A stretch of DNA of 64,000 bases, from positions 1,953,001 to 2,017,000 of the forward strand of contig JANUWF010001783.1 in the NCBI GenBank assembly GCA_026120185.1. Reading direction: 5' to 3'. Positions 22,994 through 33,779 of the stretch are shown here, in pieces. How positions within the stretch are numbered: position 1 is the stretch's first letter; each line of letters opens with the position of its first letter. A program made the position numbers and the translations under genes. The notes beneath the pieces are model-generated. The model searched no databases. It was not told the DNA's origin and saw only the letters and a program-made list of their open reading frames with translations. This stretch comes from Voacanga thouarsii (taxonomy: Eukaryota > Streptophyta > Magnoliopsida > Gentianales > Apocynaceae).

Positions 22994-25350
22994 ATACTAA
23001 GTTACCTAGAAGATAGGGATTCATGGATTGAGAAAGAAGTGAGTCTATTTTTTTCTCCATGATGCCAAGAGAATAATTAGTTATGATAGAGGTTGGGTAC
23101 TTTAAGATCATGGCTGTCTAATCAATGGTTTGAATTACATAAATCTACATCCTTGACCTATATATATTTTTGTTTTTATTTTATTTTTTTATTTTATTTC
23201 GATTTTGTTTTATTGAGTCGGTTAAACAATGAAAGAATGGTAATTAATGTCTACTTGTTCCTTGAGGATCGACACTCATTTGAACCCTATGCTCAGTTAA
23301 TGATGAGTACGCTTGCTTATATGTGTGATTTGGATTTAATATTTTAATTTAAACTTGATTGGGAATGTGCTTAGTTTTTGTATGATTTTTATACCCAAGT
23401 CTGAACACATCAATTTGTTAAAATCACTAAGAAAAGTATTATGACAAAATTTGGAGGTAATCGGATATATTTTGATACATAATGTAGTATAACATCTAAA
23501 AAAATATCCAAAACCTAATACATTTACAAAGATAGGCATATCAAATTAATGATCTAACCATTGCATTTGTTAAAATTACTAAGAAAAGTGTTATGACAAA
23601 ATTTAAAGGTAATCTCATATATTTTGGCACACAATCGAGCCTAATATTTAGAAAAAATTCAAAACCTAACGTATTTACAAAGATAGGTGTATCAAATTAA
23701 TGATCCATCCATTAGATTTGTTAAATTCACTAAGAAAAGTTTTTTTACAAAATTTAAATGTAATTAAATATATTTTGGTACATAATCTAGTATAATATCT
23801 AGAAAAATATCCAAAACCTAATGCATTTACAATGATAGGCATATTAAATTAATGATCCAACCACTAGGTTTGTTAAAAATGACTAAGAAAAGTGTTATGA
23901 TAAAATTTGAAGGTAATTAGATATATTTTGGTACATAATCTAGTATAATATCTAAAAAAAATATTAAAAACCTAGTGTATTTATAAGATAGGCATATCAA
24001 AATAATGATCCAACCGTCAGATTTGTTAAAATCACTAAGAAAAGTGTTTTGACAAAATTTAATGGTAATCAGAAATATTTTGGTACATAATCTAGTATAA
24101 TATCTAAAAAAATATTCAAAACCTAGTGTATTTATAAAGATATGTATATCAAATTAACGATTCAACCGTAAGTTTTGTTAAAATCACTAAGAAAAGTGTT
24201 ATTACAAAATTTGAAGGTAATCAGATATATTTTGATATATAATCTAGCATAATATCTAAAAAAAAAAAAATCCAAAACCTAATGATTTCAAAATATAGAC
24301 ATATCAAATTAACAATCTAATCATTAGATTTGTTAAAATTACTATGAAAAGTGTTATGAAAAAATTTAAAAGTAATCAGATATATTTTGGCACACCATGG
24401 AGCATAATATCTAAAAAAAATCCAAAACCTAACGTATTTACAAAAATATGCATATCAAATTAACGATCTAACTATTATATTTATTAAAATTACTAAAAAA
24501 AATATTATGACAAAATTTGAAGGTAATCGGATATAATTTGGTACATAATCTAATATAATATCTAAAAAATATCCAAAACGTAACACATTTACAAAGATAG
24601 ACGTATCAAATTAATGATCCAACCGTTAGATTTGTTAAAATTACTATGAAAAGTGTTATGACAAAAATTGAAAGTAATCAGATATATTTTGATGCACACT
24701 CTAGCATAATATCTAAAAAACATATCCAAAACTTAATGCATGTACAAAGATATGCGTATCAAATTAACGATCCAGTTGTTTGATTTATTAAAATTACTAA
24801 GAAAAGTGTTATGACAAAATTTGAAGGTAATCGGATATAATTTGGTACATCATCTAGTATAATATTTTAAAAAATATTCAAAACATAACGCATTTACAAA
24901 GATAGGCGTATCAAATTAATGATCCAACCATTAGATTTGTTAAAATTATTAAGAAAAGTGTTATGACAAAACTAGAAGTTAACTAGATATTTTTTGTTAC
25001 TTAATCTACCATAATATCTAAAAAAATATCCAAAACCTAACGCATGTACAATGATAGATGTATCAAATTAACAATCCAATTGTTAGATTTGTTAGAATTG
25101 CTAAGAAATGTGTTGTGGCAGAATTTGAAGGTAATCGGATATATTTTGACACTTTATCTAATATAATATCTACAAAAATATCCAAAACCTAACGTATTTA
25201 CAAATATAAGCATATCAAATAATGATCTAATCGTTAGATTTGTTAAAATTACTAGAAAAGTGTTAAAACAAAATTTGAAGGTAATAAGATATATTTTGGA
25301 ACATAATGTAGCATAATGTCTAGACAAATATTAAAAAAAAAAAACTAGGT

Positions 25351-25603
25351 AATTGGTCCAAAAAATTATATAAAAATTAATAAAATTGTAATGCCAAGAT
25401 TTGAACACGTAACCACTTGAATATATACGATTACCTCAACCATGGTATATAATGAAAGGTTCTATTTTATGTTGAAATTTTTTAATATATATTTGATAAA
25501 ATAAGAAAAATATACTTTTTCCACAGTTTAGTAAAACTGTGGGTAATAAAATTTCTTTACCCACAATTTCAAATCTCTGTGGCAAAAAATTATTTTTACC
25601 CAT
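25351..25603. other. CACTA right flank before solo LTR S3
   Basis: 25505-25603 carries CACTA subterminal repeats (ccacagtttagt, aactgtggg, cccacaattt, ctctgtggc) that continue at 28586. Around 25385-25450 the minus strand has a tRNA-B-box-like gtgttcaaatcttgg, too degenerate to call a SINE. Confidence 0.55.
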
Positions 25604-25780
25604 TGATATGGACAAAAATCACCATCATTTTACTAGTTATTTGAGGTTGTTTTGAGGTATATTTGTTGTAATAACTAGGTATATTCCTTCCTATTTGACA
25701 TTTTACTTGTAAAAAGTGTTTTTGTCAAATTTGTATAGATTTAAATAGATTTCAAGTAAAAAGTGGAAGATTCCAAATTG

Positions 25781-25906
25781 GACTAGGCGTCGGGACCTAT
25801 TAAGGCACCAGACGCCAGCTCTGTTCTAGAAAAACAACAATTTCGAGCAGAACCAGATTGGACCCGGTGCCAAGTGGTCGAATGGACTTAGCGCCAGGTT
25901 CATTCT
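25781..25906 (+). repeat. GC-rich dyad modules in solo LTR S3
   Basis: Two diverged copies: one with gcgtcgggac and gacgccagctctgttct arms, one with cccggtgcc and agcgccaggttcattctg arms. The arm spacing and ttctg tail are kept although the bases have drifted. Confidence 0.6.
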
Positions 25907-25971
25907 GATCAATGTCGACGGGTTTTCCTTTTCAGAGCAAATTTTGGCAATTTCAGTATGATTCTTTTAGG

Positions 25972-27484
25972 TGTTGGGGATATTCCCTAGAGTCAATTTG
26001 TACTTATACTATTGTCGTTATGTTTTATATAATAATTTGAGACTTTCTTTTCCATGAATAGTGTGTTTTGTTTTGTGGTCATCAAGTACGTGACTTAATA
26101 GTAAAAACTAACAATGAATACAATGACTATTCTAAATCTGTTCCTGATCGTTTATTATTATTGGAACAATAATAAATTAAGATTAGTATGTTTTTGACTA
26201 GATGACTATGTTTTATTGGTCATGGATATTTGTGATATCAAGTCAAAACATAAATAAATGTTAGAGAACATTGTATTGGACATGACCTACTGTAAGAGTA
26301 CTTCATGAAACATGCCATAAGTACTTTCTAGCCATAATAATATTAAAAGTCCTTCGTCCTAAATTCATCATAGTTTTTTACTTGATAAATTTTGTATTTT
26401 GACGTTGTCTAAAGTTATCTTTAACCAGATAATAAATTAGACCACTGTTGGATATAGAATATATCAATGAGAGGAATATGATTGATAGTGAAGGAATTTG
26501 TCCCTCTCAATTATGGGAGAGATATCCATGGGCCCCTTGATAAGTTAGACTGTTAAAATGTATGGCCGTGCTCAAATATATTAATCTAAGATATTGATAT
26601 CATTTGTTTGAACAGTCTACTATGAAATCAAGAAATAATTGATTAAGCTTAATAAGGATGACATGCTCCGTGCCTTATGCTTAATCTGGATATCGTGTGA
26701 CAAAAGGACTAAATATAAAATTATGGTTTGGTTCAAAGAAATCATCGATCTTCATTTAATTTGGATAGTTACAATATTTTGCTAGAAACCTCTTATAACT
26801 TGTGGGCCATTTAAATATGATTTAGGCACACTGCCAGTGTTAAATGAACCTATAATGTCACACAATAAGCGAACTTGTTAGGTCATTTTTCTGGTGACTA
26901 GATTCGATGAATCTGGAAATATGTCTAAGTTAATCGAACTTAGAAAATTTACCAGGTACAATGAATTTAGAAATATGTCCACATTCAATGTATCTAGATG
27001 ATGTCCAAATTATAAGAATCTGACTCGGTAAATTAATTAGTTAAATTACCGAAATAATGGCAGAATCTTATTATATCAGTTTTAATTTAATTTGAATTTA
27101 AATTAAAATACGATAAGATATTATTAGGGTTGGACTCTAAGAGGTTCAGAGTGAATTTTAAGAAAACCCTAGCCGTGTTCTTGGGTGTGCCAATTTCTGT
27201 TGAGAATATTCGTGCCTCCATTGATCAGAAAAAAAAAAAAAAAACTCTCAAACCCTAGGCGCTAGCACTCCCCGGGTAACGAGTGAGTTCGCGGTGTGTA
27301 TCCGATAGAGGACGTTCGCACACTATAGCGTCTGGTGATCGTTTGGGTTGCACGTACAGTGACAGAATCGATTACACTAAACAGAGGTAATTCTACAAAC
27401 CTACGATCTTCTTAATCGTTTACTTGGATCCTCGGAAAGGATTCGTAGATGTTTTCCGCGTTTAGGAGTCCCCGAATCCTAACA
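25972..27484 (+). repeat. Copia-type solo LTR nested in S3
   Basis: Starts TGTTGGGGATATTCCC and ends GAATCCTAACA, the terminal style of Ty1/copia LTRs. Flanks are ttagg (25967-25971) and ttggg (27485-27489), a 5-bp duplication with one mismatch. The 1.5-kb length and absence of coding sequence fit a solo LTR. Orientation is assumed from the TGTTGG start. Confidence 0.75.
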
Positions 27485-27546
27485 TTGGGAACTTGTTCAA
27501 CCATGGAAAAAGACTATTGTAGGTACTTTTTTGCAGTTAGAGCTCC

Positions 27547-27554
27547 TATAAATA
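27547..27554 (+). promoter_or_regulatory. TATA box of solo LTR S3
   Basis: TATAAATA in agctcctataaatacaag, in the position expected for the Athila-type LTR promoter. Confidence 0.6.
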
Positions 27555-28585
27555 CAAGAGAATAACATTGTACCAAAGAGTTTTCCTAATTTTCAGTTCT
27601 TTATTGTAATATCTATAGAAAACTCCAAGAAAAACACTAAGATTTAGGTGGATCAAGGAAAATTCTTAGAAAAGAAGAGGAGGTTTCAAGGAAGAAGAAG
27701 AAGGTTTATTTGTCTATAAGTGGTTTCTTTTTTTATTCTTTGTAATTTATTGACAATTTGATATTAATATTTTAATTGTCTTTAGATGATATTTTTTTGG
27801 ATACGTCATTTTGTATTGATTTTAGTTCTTTGATCAATTCATTGCTATTCTTTGTATTTGATTACTTAGATATAATATCTTGTTAGATTGATTAGTTCTC
27901 TTCTAATTAACTTGAAAAATGATGTTAGGAGAAAATGGCCATCTAATTAATTCAATCCTAGTTATTCTTAACTTACTTGAAAAAGAGGTTAGGGGTTAAG
28001 ACTAAGTAATCAAAGATTAGTTGGTGATTGTTAGAATATAGATTCATGCTTAAATCACCTAGAATCTAGGGATTTGTATAAGGATTGATTTTAATGTATC
28101 TTTTGGATAAATTGGTTGAGATAGAATATATTCACTGATTTAACTAAAAGATAATGATTCCATGAATTGTAAACGAAGTATGTCTACTTTAATCCTTCAT
28201 GATGCCAAGATAATAATGAATTGGGAGAATTGCTAGTCAATCATTATTGTGTATTCAAGAATTTTTATCTATTTACATATTTTTTCTCCGTACTCTCACT
28301 CCTTGATTTTCCTTGTGACTTTTCTTGTGTGACTTGATTTTCTCTAATATATTAGGTCAGTAGGTTATTTATTTCTATTCTTTTATTTTATTGGCTAAAT
28401 AATAAAGATTTGAGTAAAGTATGGTGGGAGCCTAAGCTCTTGTATATTTGATACTTTCTATTCCCTATACTATGCGATGGGTATACTTGCCTGCATGTGT
28501 GGTTTTAGTGGTTGGCATTTTAATTAAAGCTTCATTGATTGTGTAATTTGTTGGTAATATTTTCTACTCTAAAAAACACACATCA

Positions 28586-28777
28586 CCCATACAATTTTTA
28601 AATTTGTGGTAGAAAAGAACTTTTATCTATAGAAACGTAGCCGTGACAAAATTAAGTATTACAAAAAAGGTTTATATGCTACCAAATTCAAAACAGTGGA
28701 AAAAACTAAGCTTTCACCATATATTTTGCTATGTTGCAAATAAAAGTATTGCCAAAAGTCACTTTTTTTTGTTAGTG
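28586..28777 (+). other. CACTA right terminus and subterminal region
   Basis: Contains gtggtag, gccgtgac and acagtggaaaa subterminal motifs, then tgctatgttgcaaataaaag, tattgccaaaagtcac, a T run and the terminal GTTAGTG. It is followed by the duplicated ctc. Confidence 0.8.
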
Positions 28778-29126
28778 CTCCTAACCAATTGTATGACTAA
28801 AATCACTCTATTTCATTAGGAAATCATTATATTTCTTCAGGAATACGAATATTCAAGTCACTGTTCATCCCAGTAGGAAAAATTTTTTATTTGGCCATTG
28901 CGATCTACTTGGTAAACTAAACATAATGGTGTCTCTCAGAATTTTCAAATGCTTTCTCAATTTTTTACAATTCACAATCAAATTTCCAACAATACCCCTG
29001 AAAATTTTTATTACACCAAAACGCTCATCTCATTGCACTGATCAATTTTTGTTCTAAGCTTACATAGAAATACTTACTCTATACAAAGTAGTTGTTAGTC
29101 AAAGTACATAAGGACGGGGTATTACA

Positions 29127-29943
29127 TGCCACAAATAACATTGAAATATGAAACAAAGATTTTCCAATCACCAATAAAGAAAAAACATAATAGCCAAGGA
29201 TAAACCACATAAATGCTATGAATCTTAACCCATCAATTATTAAATCAACCAATGTCAATTCAAAAGTAAATTCTCCCTTTATGCAAGTAGACGTCACCAA
29301 AAATAGAATTTATAATAATACTTTATAATAAGAATGATAAACTAAGATAATCTAGACAAACCATCCATACCTGTAAGTGTAGGATAATTCTCCAAAATCT
29401 AGTTTATCATCTTATTTCAATTAATCTCGTTACAACAATAACATCCCTATAGGATCAGATTCTTAAATTAATTGCCACATTCTACATGTCATTGTTCAAT
29501 CAATTAACTTTATGTGCTTGAAATTTTACTGTTGCATTACATATCAAATGTTTAAGATGCTATGGCTATTCCTAAACACATGAGATAAACAATTCAGTAT
29601 AATGATATTTAAGAATGCTTACCTAAATAGTCAACTTGACTTAATATGGACAAATTAATATATGTATAAATATCAACAAAAAAAGAGGTGCATAATATTT
29701 GTTTTGATAATTAATCACTAAACTTTTTGTTATTAAAAATTCACAATATAAATTATTAGTTAACCAGCTAATCTTATGTGGTTGAATTTGATTATAATAT
29801 ACCAAATACTTAAGCTGCTTTGACTACTGTTAAGCACATGACATATTACTTAGTGCTACTTCATAAATGTCAACTAGTCCTTATGTTGACAAAAATATAT
29901 AATCAACCAAAGCCAATGAATATGCCTTTAGATTCATTTACTT

Positions 29944-29987
<44 letters not shown>

Positions 29988-31570
29988 TTATTTAATCACA
30001 AAAATTATGTGATTAAAATCTTTATTTAATCATAAAAAAAAAACTTTATGTGATTAAAATCTTTATATGTGATGCTATGGCTAATCCTATATAGATTATA
30101 TAGTAAGTAAAAAATTTTCTTTTAGTGACATCACAAATTTAAAAAGAATAATAATCAACTTATCCAAATGTTGACTAATATCAATTTGTCTAGGAACATT
30201 AAATTCAATTTTATGACCAAAACTTCTAGTATAAACAAAATCTAGAAGTATGCAAATAGGTCAATAAATCATGCAAAAATAATCACTGTTCTAAATATGA
30301 ATGAACTCTATAGAGGCATTGCATAGTATATTAATACATTCAACTAATTTAAATGTTTACTAAAAATAAATTATTGCTTAAACATTTGAGGATTTTAACA
30401 TGAGAAAGAAAACAAAAACTCTTTTCCTTTTTATTTCTGTGATAAAATTCTGGTTAAAGCATAAATCCAGAAATTTACCTTTAATATTACATCATTAAAG
30501 TACATGATTTAAGACCATAACAGTGAAGTGAAAAATCTCAGTGTGTGAAATATTTGATGCTATAATATGAAAATAAATAATTCTGGTTTATACTTAATCC
30601 AGAAAATTAACATTATGCGAAAAATAAAGAATATAAATAAAAATTCTAGTCCAAATAATGATAAAAAAAAATTCAAGTATATTTTTTGCAAACTACTTTC
30701 CTACCCCCATCAAATTTGTCATGTTACGAGTTTCATTATTGATGTTCAGAAAAGAAAAAATAGAAAGGACTATTACCAATGAAGTAATTTTCATCAACCT
30801 AGAAAACACTATCACTAGGAAACTCTCATGCAAATCTAATTAGCCATGTCAAGAAAGAATTAGTCATACTATTCTCAACGATATAAAAAATCAAAATGAT
30901 GTTGATAATGAAAATTGGAATTGAGAAGATAGCATGACCTAAACGAAACAATTCAAGATATATAATAAAATACTGAACAATATTGTCAAAGTAGTTCTAA
31001 TAACATAAAAAAAATTAATGGTAATAGACATAAATTAATATATGTCTTATGGCGGAAACAATAAAAACGTACATTTAGTTAAAATTGTTCAAGTAACAAC
31101 AAAATATTTCTACCACCATGGAGTCATTTGATCAGTACCTCGATTAATCTCGAGTTAAACACCGTTAAATTTATAATAGAATTTTTCTCTTTAGATCTTC
31201 TAACATATGCCTATCAAAATTCATGCATGATGAATAGAAGTCACTAGTGTATACATTATTAGGTTAGGGATATATAAAGATTTCTTTCCATTGAAGAAAT
31301 TCCCAGTAAGGCATCATAAGCAATAAATTACCAAATTTGAAAGGATCATATCTTTTAATTGATTATCCAAATTAATTATGCTAATATGAAAATACATTAA
31401 AGATTTGTTACCTAACCGCAAAAAATTAGAAGATACTAAGGTACTAAATAAATGTAGATTAAAAATGTGAGATCACATATAGAATCTCAAAAAGATATTT
31501 TCTTACAAAAATTTGTAATTCTTATGAGATTAATTATTTATTATATTAAATGTACAAATATGTAAAAAGG
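29127..31570. other. AT-rich intergenic DNA, no gene seen
   Basis: No coding region is supported. Diverged copies of a short passage (such as tgctatggctattcctaaa near 29558) recur near 29810 and 30070, suggesting old duplications. A (TA)n tract lies at 29947-29985. Confidence 0.45.
29947..29985. repeat. (TA)n microsatellite
   Basis: About 19 uninterrupted TA units. Confidence 0.95.
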
Positions 31571-31589
31571 ATACTAGTTTTTTTTAGAA

Positions 31590-32070
31590 AAATAAAATTT
31601 ATTAATCAACATCTATGAAAATTGCCAAGAGTATGCCCGGTGGGAAAATGGATTCCCAATCAGTTATGTCTAAATAATGTAGAATAACGGAAGCTAGCAA
31701 GTGTGCTAGGAAATTCCCTGTATGGTGTGTAAAAGATATCTCAATATGAAGAAACTCTATTCTGGAGACAATCAAGAATTAAACCTATTTCTGACAGGTC
31801 AAACTTTCTAAAAGAAAGTTTATTAATTAGCATTTTAGTAGTCACTCTCAACTACAACCCTGCTGTTCCTTCATCTAAGTAAAAATTGAAACCCTTAATA
31901 AACCCTAGTAGCTTAATATGCAGAGGAGATATAGCTTTTGGCAGGTGCCTACCAAGGCCACCTTGACCACCCCTTTATCATCTTGAATAATAATGCTCAT
32001 AAAAGTTGCTTTGTTGATCCAAGCCACATCTACGTTGCATTTAGCAAAGGCGGGGTCTAGTCCTGTACCT
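31590..32070 (-). pseudogene. RNase H (RVT_3-type) domain fragment, likely LINE 3' end or retrogene remnant
   Basis: The minus strand reads DPAFAKCNVDVAWINKATF, SIIIQDDKGVVKVALVGTC and, after stops and frameshifts, THHTGNFLAHLLA. This order (NVD near the start, Asp-Gly turn, late AHxLA) is the plant RNase H-like domain found at the end of non-LTR retrotransposon proteins and related host proteins. It is heavily broken. The upstream RT domain is not seen. Confidence 0.6.
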
Positions 32071-33060
32071 TCTCTGGTGCCCCAACACTACTGACAACAA
32101 TGTGCAACATATATGATGCACTTTTTGTTATCTAACTTCTTGTTTGATTGTTGACATGCAATACACATGTTTGGGAGAGGATTGAGAGTTGTTTGTAGTT
32201 TTATAGAACTTCTCGTAATTATCCTAGAAAATGCATTACCAGGTCAATCTGCTACCTTTGCAACAATTTATTAGTATATCTAGTACGTCAGAAACTCTAT
32301 GATGTTTTAGAGGAGGATTCTATAGGTGGACATGATAATTACATAGGTTTCCAGATTAGTTAATGAATATATTGAAGTGTGTCAAGAGTAGGGATAGCAT
32401 TAGATAGTTAGATTAAGGACAAATTATATGAATACATATGTTATAGGATAATATTATAATTTATAAAAAAATTTTGTAGTGTCAAAATTTAAAATTTAAA
32501 TGATTTTTTTAAAATTTTAATTTTTTCAAGTTAAAACTAATATTTTAAAATTTTTTGAGGGCAGGCTCCACCCTCTGCTCTATATCTCTATCATTGACTA
32601 GGAGGCTATCAAGAGAAGAGATGTAGATTCACAATAAAAGGTGATATGTCCCAGCATGCTCTATATAAGAAGTTTGTGATTTTGGATTGTATTAGCACAG
32701 AGAATACCAAACTAATCTTTCTGTGAGGAAGAAGAGGCCTAAGCTCCACCGAAGCTACCACCAAAGAGATACTACTTCAATAAGTATGGTTGGACATAAC
32801 GACCTCTTTTTGGGGAAAATTTTGAAAAAGTTTACCAATTATATGGAACATAAAATGAATAAAAATAAATTTTTAATTAGTAAAATATTTACTTTCATAT
32901 CAAAAGGTTTGAGATTATGTGCTCATTTAATGCATAACCATCTTTTCTTTTTTATAATAATGTGAGATTCACTTAACAAATTCAAATAAAAAAATTATTT
33001 GTTATATTTATCCAATTATAAACAATTAGTTAAGTATTTCTCAATTAGTCGATGAGTTAA
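32071..33060. other. AT-rich intergenic DNA, no gene seen
   Basis: No supported gene. The 80-codon ORF at 32723-32965 has no family signature and becomes AT-driven after about 40 codons. Confidence 0.4.
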
Positions 33061-33064
33061 AAGA

Positions 33065-33452
33065 GACAAAAAACTTATATTAAAAGTACATCGCTGCTAT
33101 AAATTTGATTTAAAATAAAATTAGGAAATAAACTATAAAAACTTTAAAGTAAAGAGACTATAAGAAGTAGAGAAAAAAGAGAATCACTTAAGTTCACCAT
33201 AGATATTTTGTTTATTTACATAAAATCCCTATTTATAGAAGTTTAGATATATCATATTCAAATATAAAAAAATAAATTTATTAAATACGATCTTATCTTA
33301 TCTATAATATTAGTAATCATAGAAAAATGAATAGTTGTATTTAACTTTTGGATAAATAAATAATCTAAAAAATTGAACAGTCACATATCTCTTCAAATAA
33401 ATGGATAACTTCTAAAAATGAACATCCACTTTATCTTATTGATTTCATAACA
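33065..33452 (-). repeat. 3' LTR of decayed copia element (outer edge approximate)
   Basis: Aligns with 38350-38769 through shared blocks such as taaagtaaagagactata and tttatagaagtttagatata. The left edge is uncertain by tens of bases. Confidence 0.65.
33230..33237 (-). promoter_or_regulatory. TATA box in 3' LTR of decayed copia
   Basis: The minus strand reads TATAAATA. It is at the matching position in the other LTR (38549-38556). Confidence 0.55.
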
Positions 33453-33779
33453 CTCTCCTTTGGATGTTCATTTTCAAAATCTCAAAAATGCCTTGTTAAA
33501 AACCTTTGTAGGAAAAATCTCTTGGGACAAAAGCCAAGTGAAAGAAAAAAGAGTACCCTTTATGTTCTGAAGTAAATACTACCTCATTAAAAACCTAATC
33601 AAGAAAAAATACAATAGAAAAATCATTGGTTCGAAAAAAAAAAAAAGTACAATATATCCTTCCTTTCTTGATAGCATCATTCAAGATGGCTTATATCTTT
33701 TAGACGATGCATCCTAATTTTATATACTTATTTTTCAAATGAAGTAATCAACAATATCTTAGTAGATAAATTTGTCAAA

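Larger units (their letters stand above)
21998..23412 (+). repeat. Athila-type solo LTR S2, inserted in the tandem array
   Basis: Runs from TGATAAGGGCTAAATTAG to GAACACATCA and is flanked by atttg (21993-21997, 23413-23417), which comes from the agatttgtt landmark of the repeat unit. It holds two GC-rich modules (22163-22312), TATA at 22433-22440 and five slot motifs with a gagaatggg-like core (22758-22993). Plus orientation. Confidence 0.93.
21330..25350 (+). repeat. Tandem array of ~152-bp units inside the CACTA element
   Basis: About 17 diverged units of roughly 148-155 bp. Each has landmarks in fixed order: cctaa(c/t)gcatttacaaaga, atcaaattaatgatccaacc, agatttgttaaaatcactaa, gaaaagtgttatgacaaaat, aatcggatatattttggcac and ctagcataatatctaaaaaa. 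Units begin near 21335, 21483, 21634, 21788, 21942, then after the solo LTR 23512, 23660, 23815, 23968, 24119, 24275, 24424, 24577, 24729, 24880, 25034 and 25183. Units differ by many substitutions and small indels, so the array is old. Confidence 0.88.
25604..28585 (+). repeat. Athila-type solo LTR S3, interrupted by a copia-type solo LTR
   Basis: Runs from TGATATGGACAAAAATCACC to ACACACATCA and is flanked by cccat (25599-25603, 28586-28590). Without the 1.5-kb insertion at 25972-27484 it is about 1.46 kb, the size of the other Athila-type LTRs. It has two diverged GC-rich modules (25781-25828, 25849-25906) and TATA at 27547-27554. It is the most diverged member of the group. Confidence 0.9.
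16316..28777 (+). mobile_element. Composite CACTA (EnSpm) DNA transposon with captured gene fragments
   Basis: The left end is CACTACAAAAAGAAA and the right end ACTTTTTTTTGTTAGTG. The inverted terminal sequences include tgacttttggca on the left and tgccaaaagtca on the right, and the element is flanked by the 3-bp duplication ctc (16313-16315, 28778-28780). Subterminal ccacgg/ccgtgg-type repeats lie near both ends. No transposase can be read, so it is non-autonomous. The interior holds CDPK and WD40 gene fragments, an internal CACTA 3' end, a tandem array and two solo LTRs. Without the solo LTRs it is about 8 kb. It sits in the 5' LTR of element A. Confidence 0.88.
1..29126 (-). mobile_element. 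Element A: 5' part of a minus-strand chromovirus-like Ty3/gypsy retrotransposon, heavily interrupted
   Basis: On the minus strand the order is LTR (29126 to 12847), a primer site matching initiator tRNA-Met (12844-12833), then a degraded gag running left and off the window. Removing the two insertions at 784-10076 and 10166-11917, with one copy of each target duplication, makes 1-783, 10082-10165 and 11923-12846 contiguous. Gag-like peptides then read in order toward a degenerate zinc knuckle. LTR ends (TGTAATACCCC... and ...GGGGTGTTACA on the element strand) and the iMet primer site are typical of chromoviruses. I infer a Tekay/Del-like lineage, but pol lies outside the window. The 5-bp flank after 29126 is tgcca; its partner should lie left of the window. 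Confidence 0.75.
12847..29126 (-). repeat. 5' LTR of element A, split by the CACTA element
   Basis: Plus-strand ends are TGTAACACCCC (12847) and GGGGTATTACA (29126). Without the 16316-28780 insertion the LTR is about 3.8 kb. Blocks align in order with the LTR of element B (43815-49382), for example gtagaagtgtcgtcacactc at about 13587 against a near copy at about 44446, and the CT-rich block at 15960-16060 against 48580-48680. No coding sequence is supported in 12847-16315; the short ORFs there are LTR noise. Confidence 0.85.

Noticed and set aside
21330..25350. Possible CRISPR-like array
   Set aside because: Repeats are whole ~152-bp units without separate short repeats and unique spacers, in a plant nuclear context.
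25385..25450. tRNA B-box-like gtgttcaaatcttgg on the minus strand
   Set aside because: No matching A box at the right distance; too degenerate to call a tRNA or SINE.
29079..29300. Hydrophobic 73-codon minus-strand ORF
   Set aside because: It spans the edge of LTR A into AT-rich flank; hydrophobicity follows from T-rich codons.
29946..30060. Possible MITE around the (TA)n tract with repeated attatgtgattaaaatcttt
   Set aside because: Only short tandem-like duplications; no terminal inverted repeats or target duplications could be defined.
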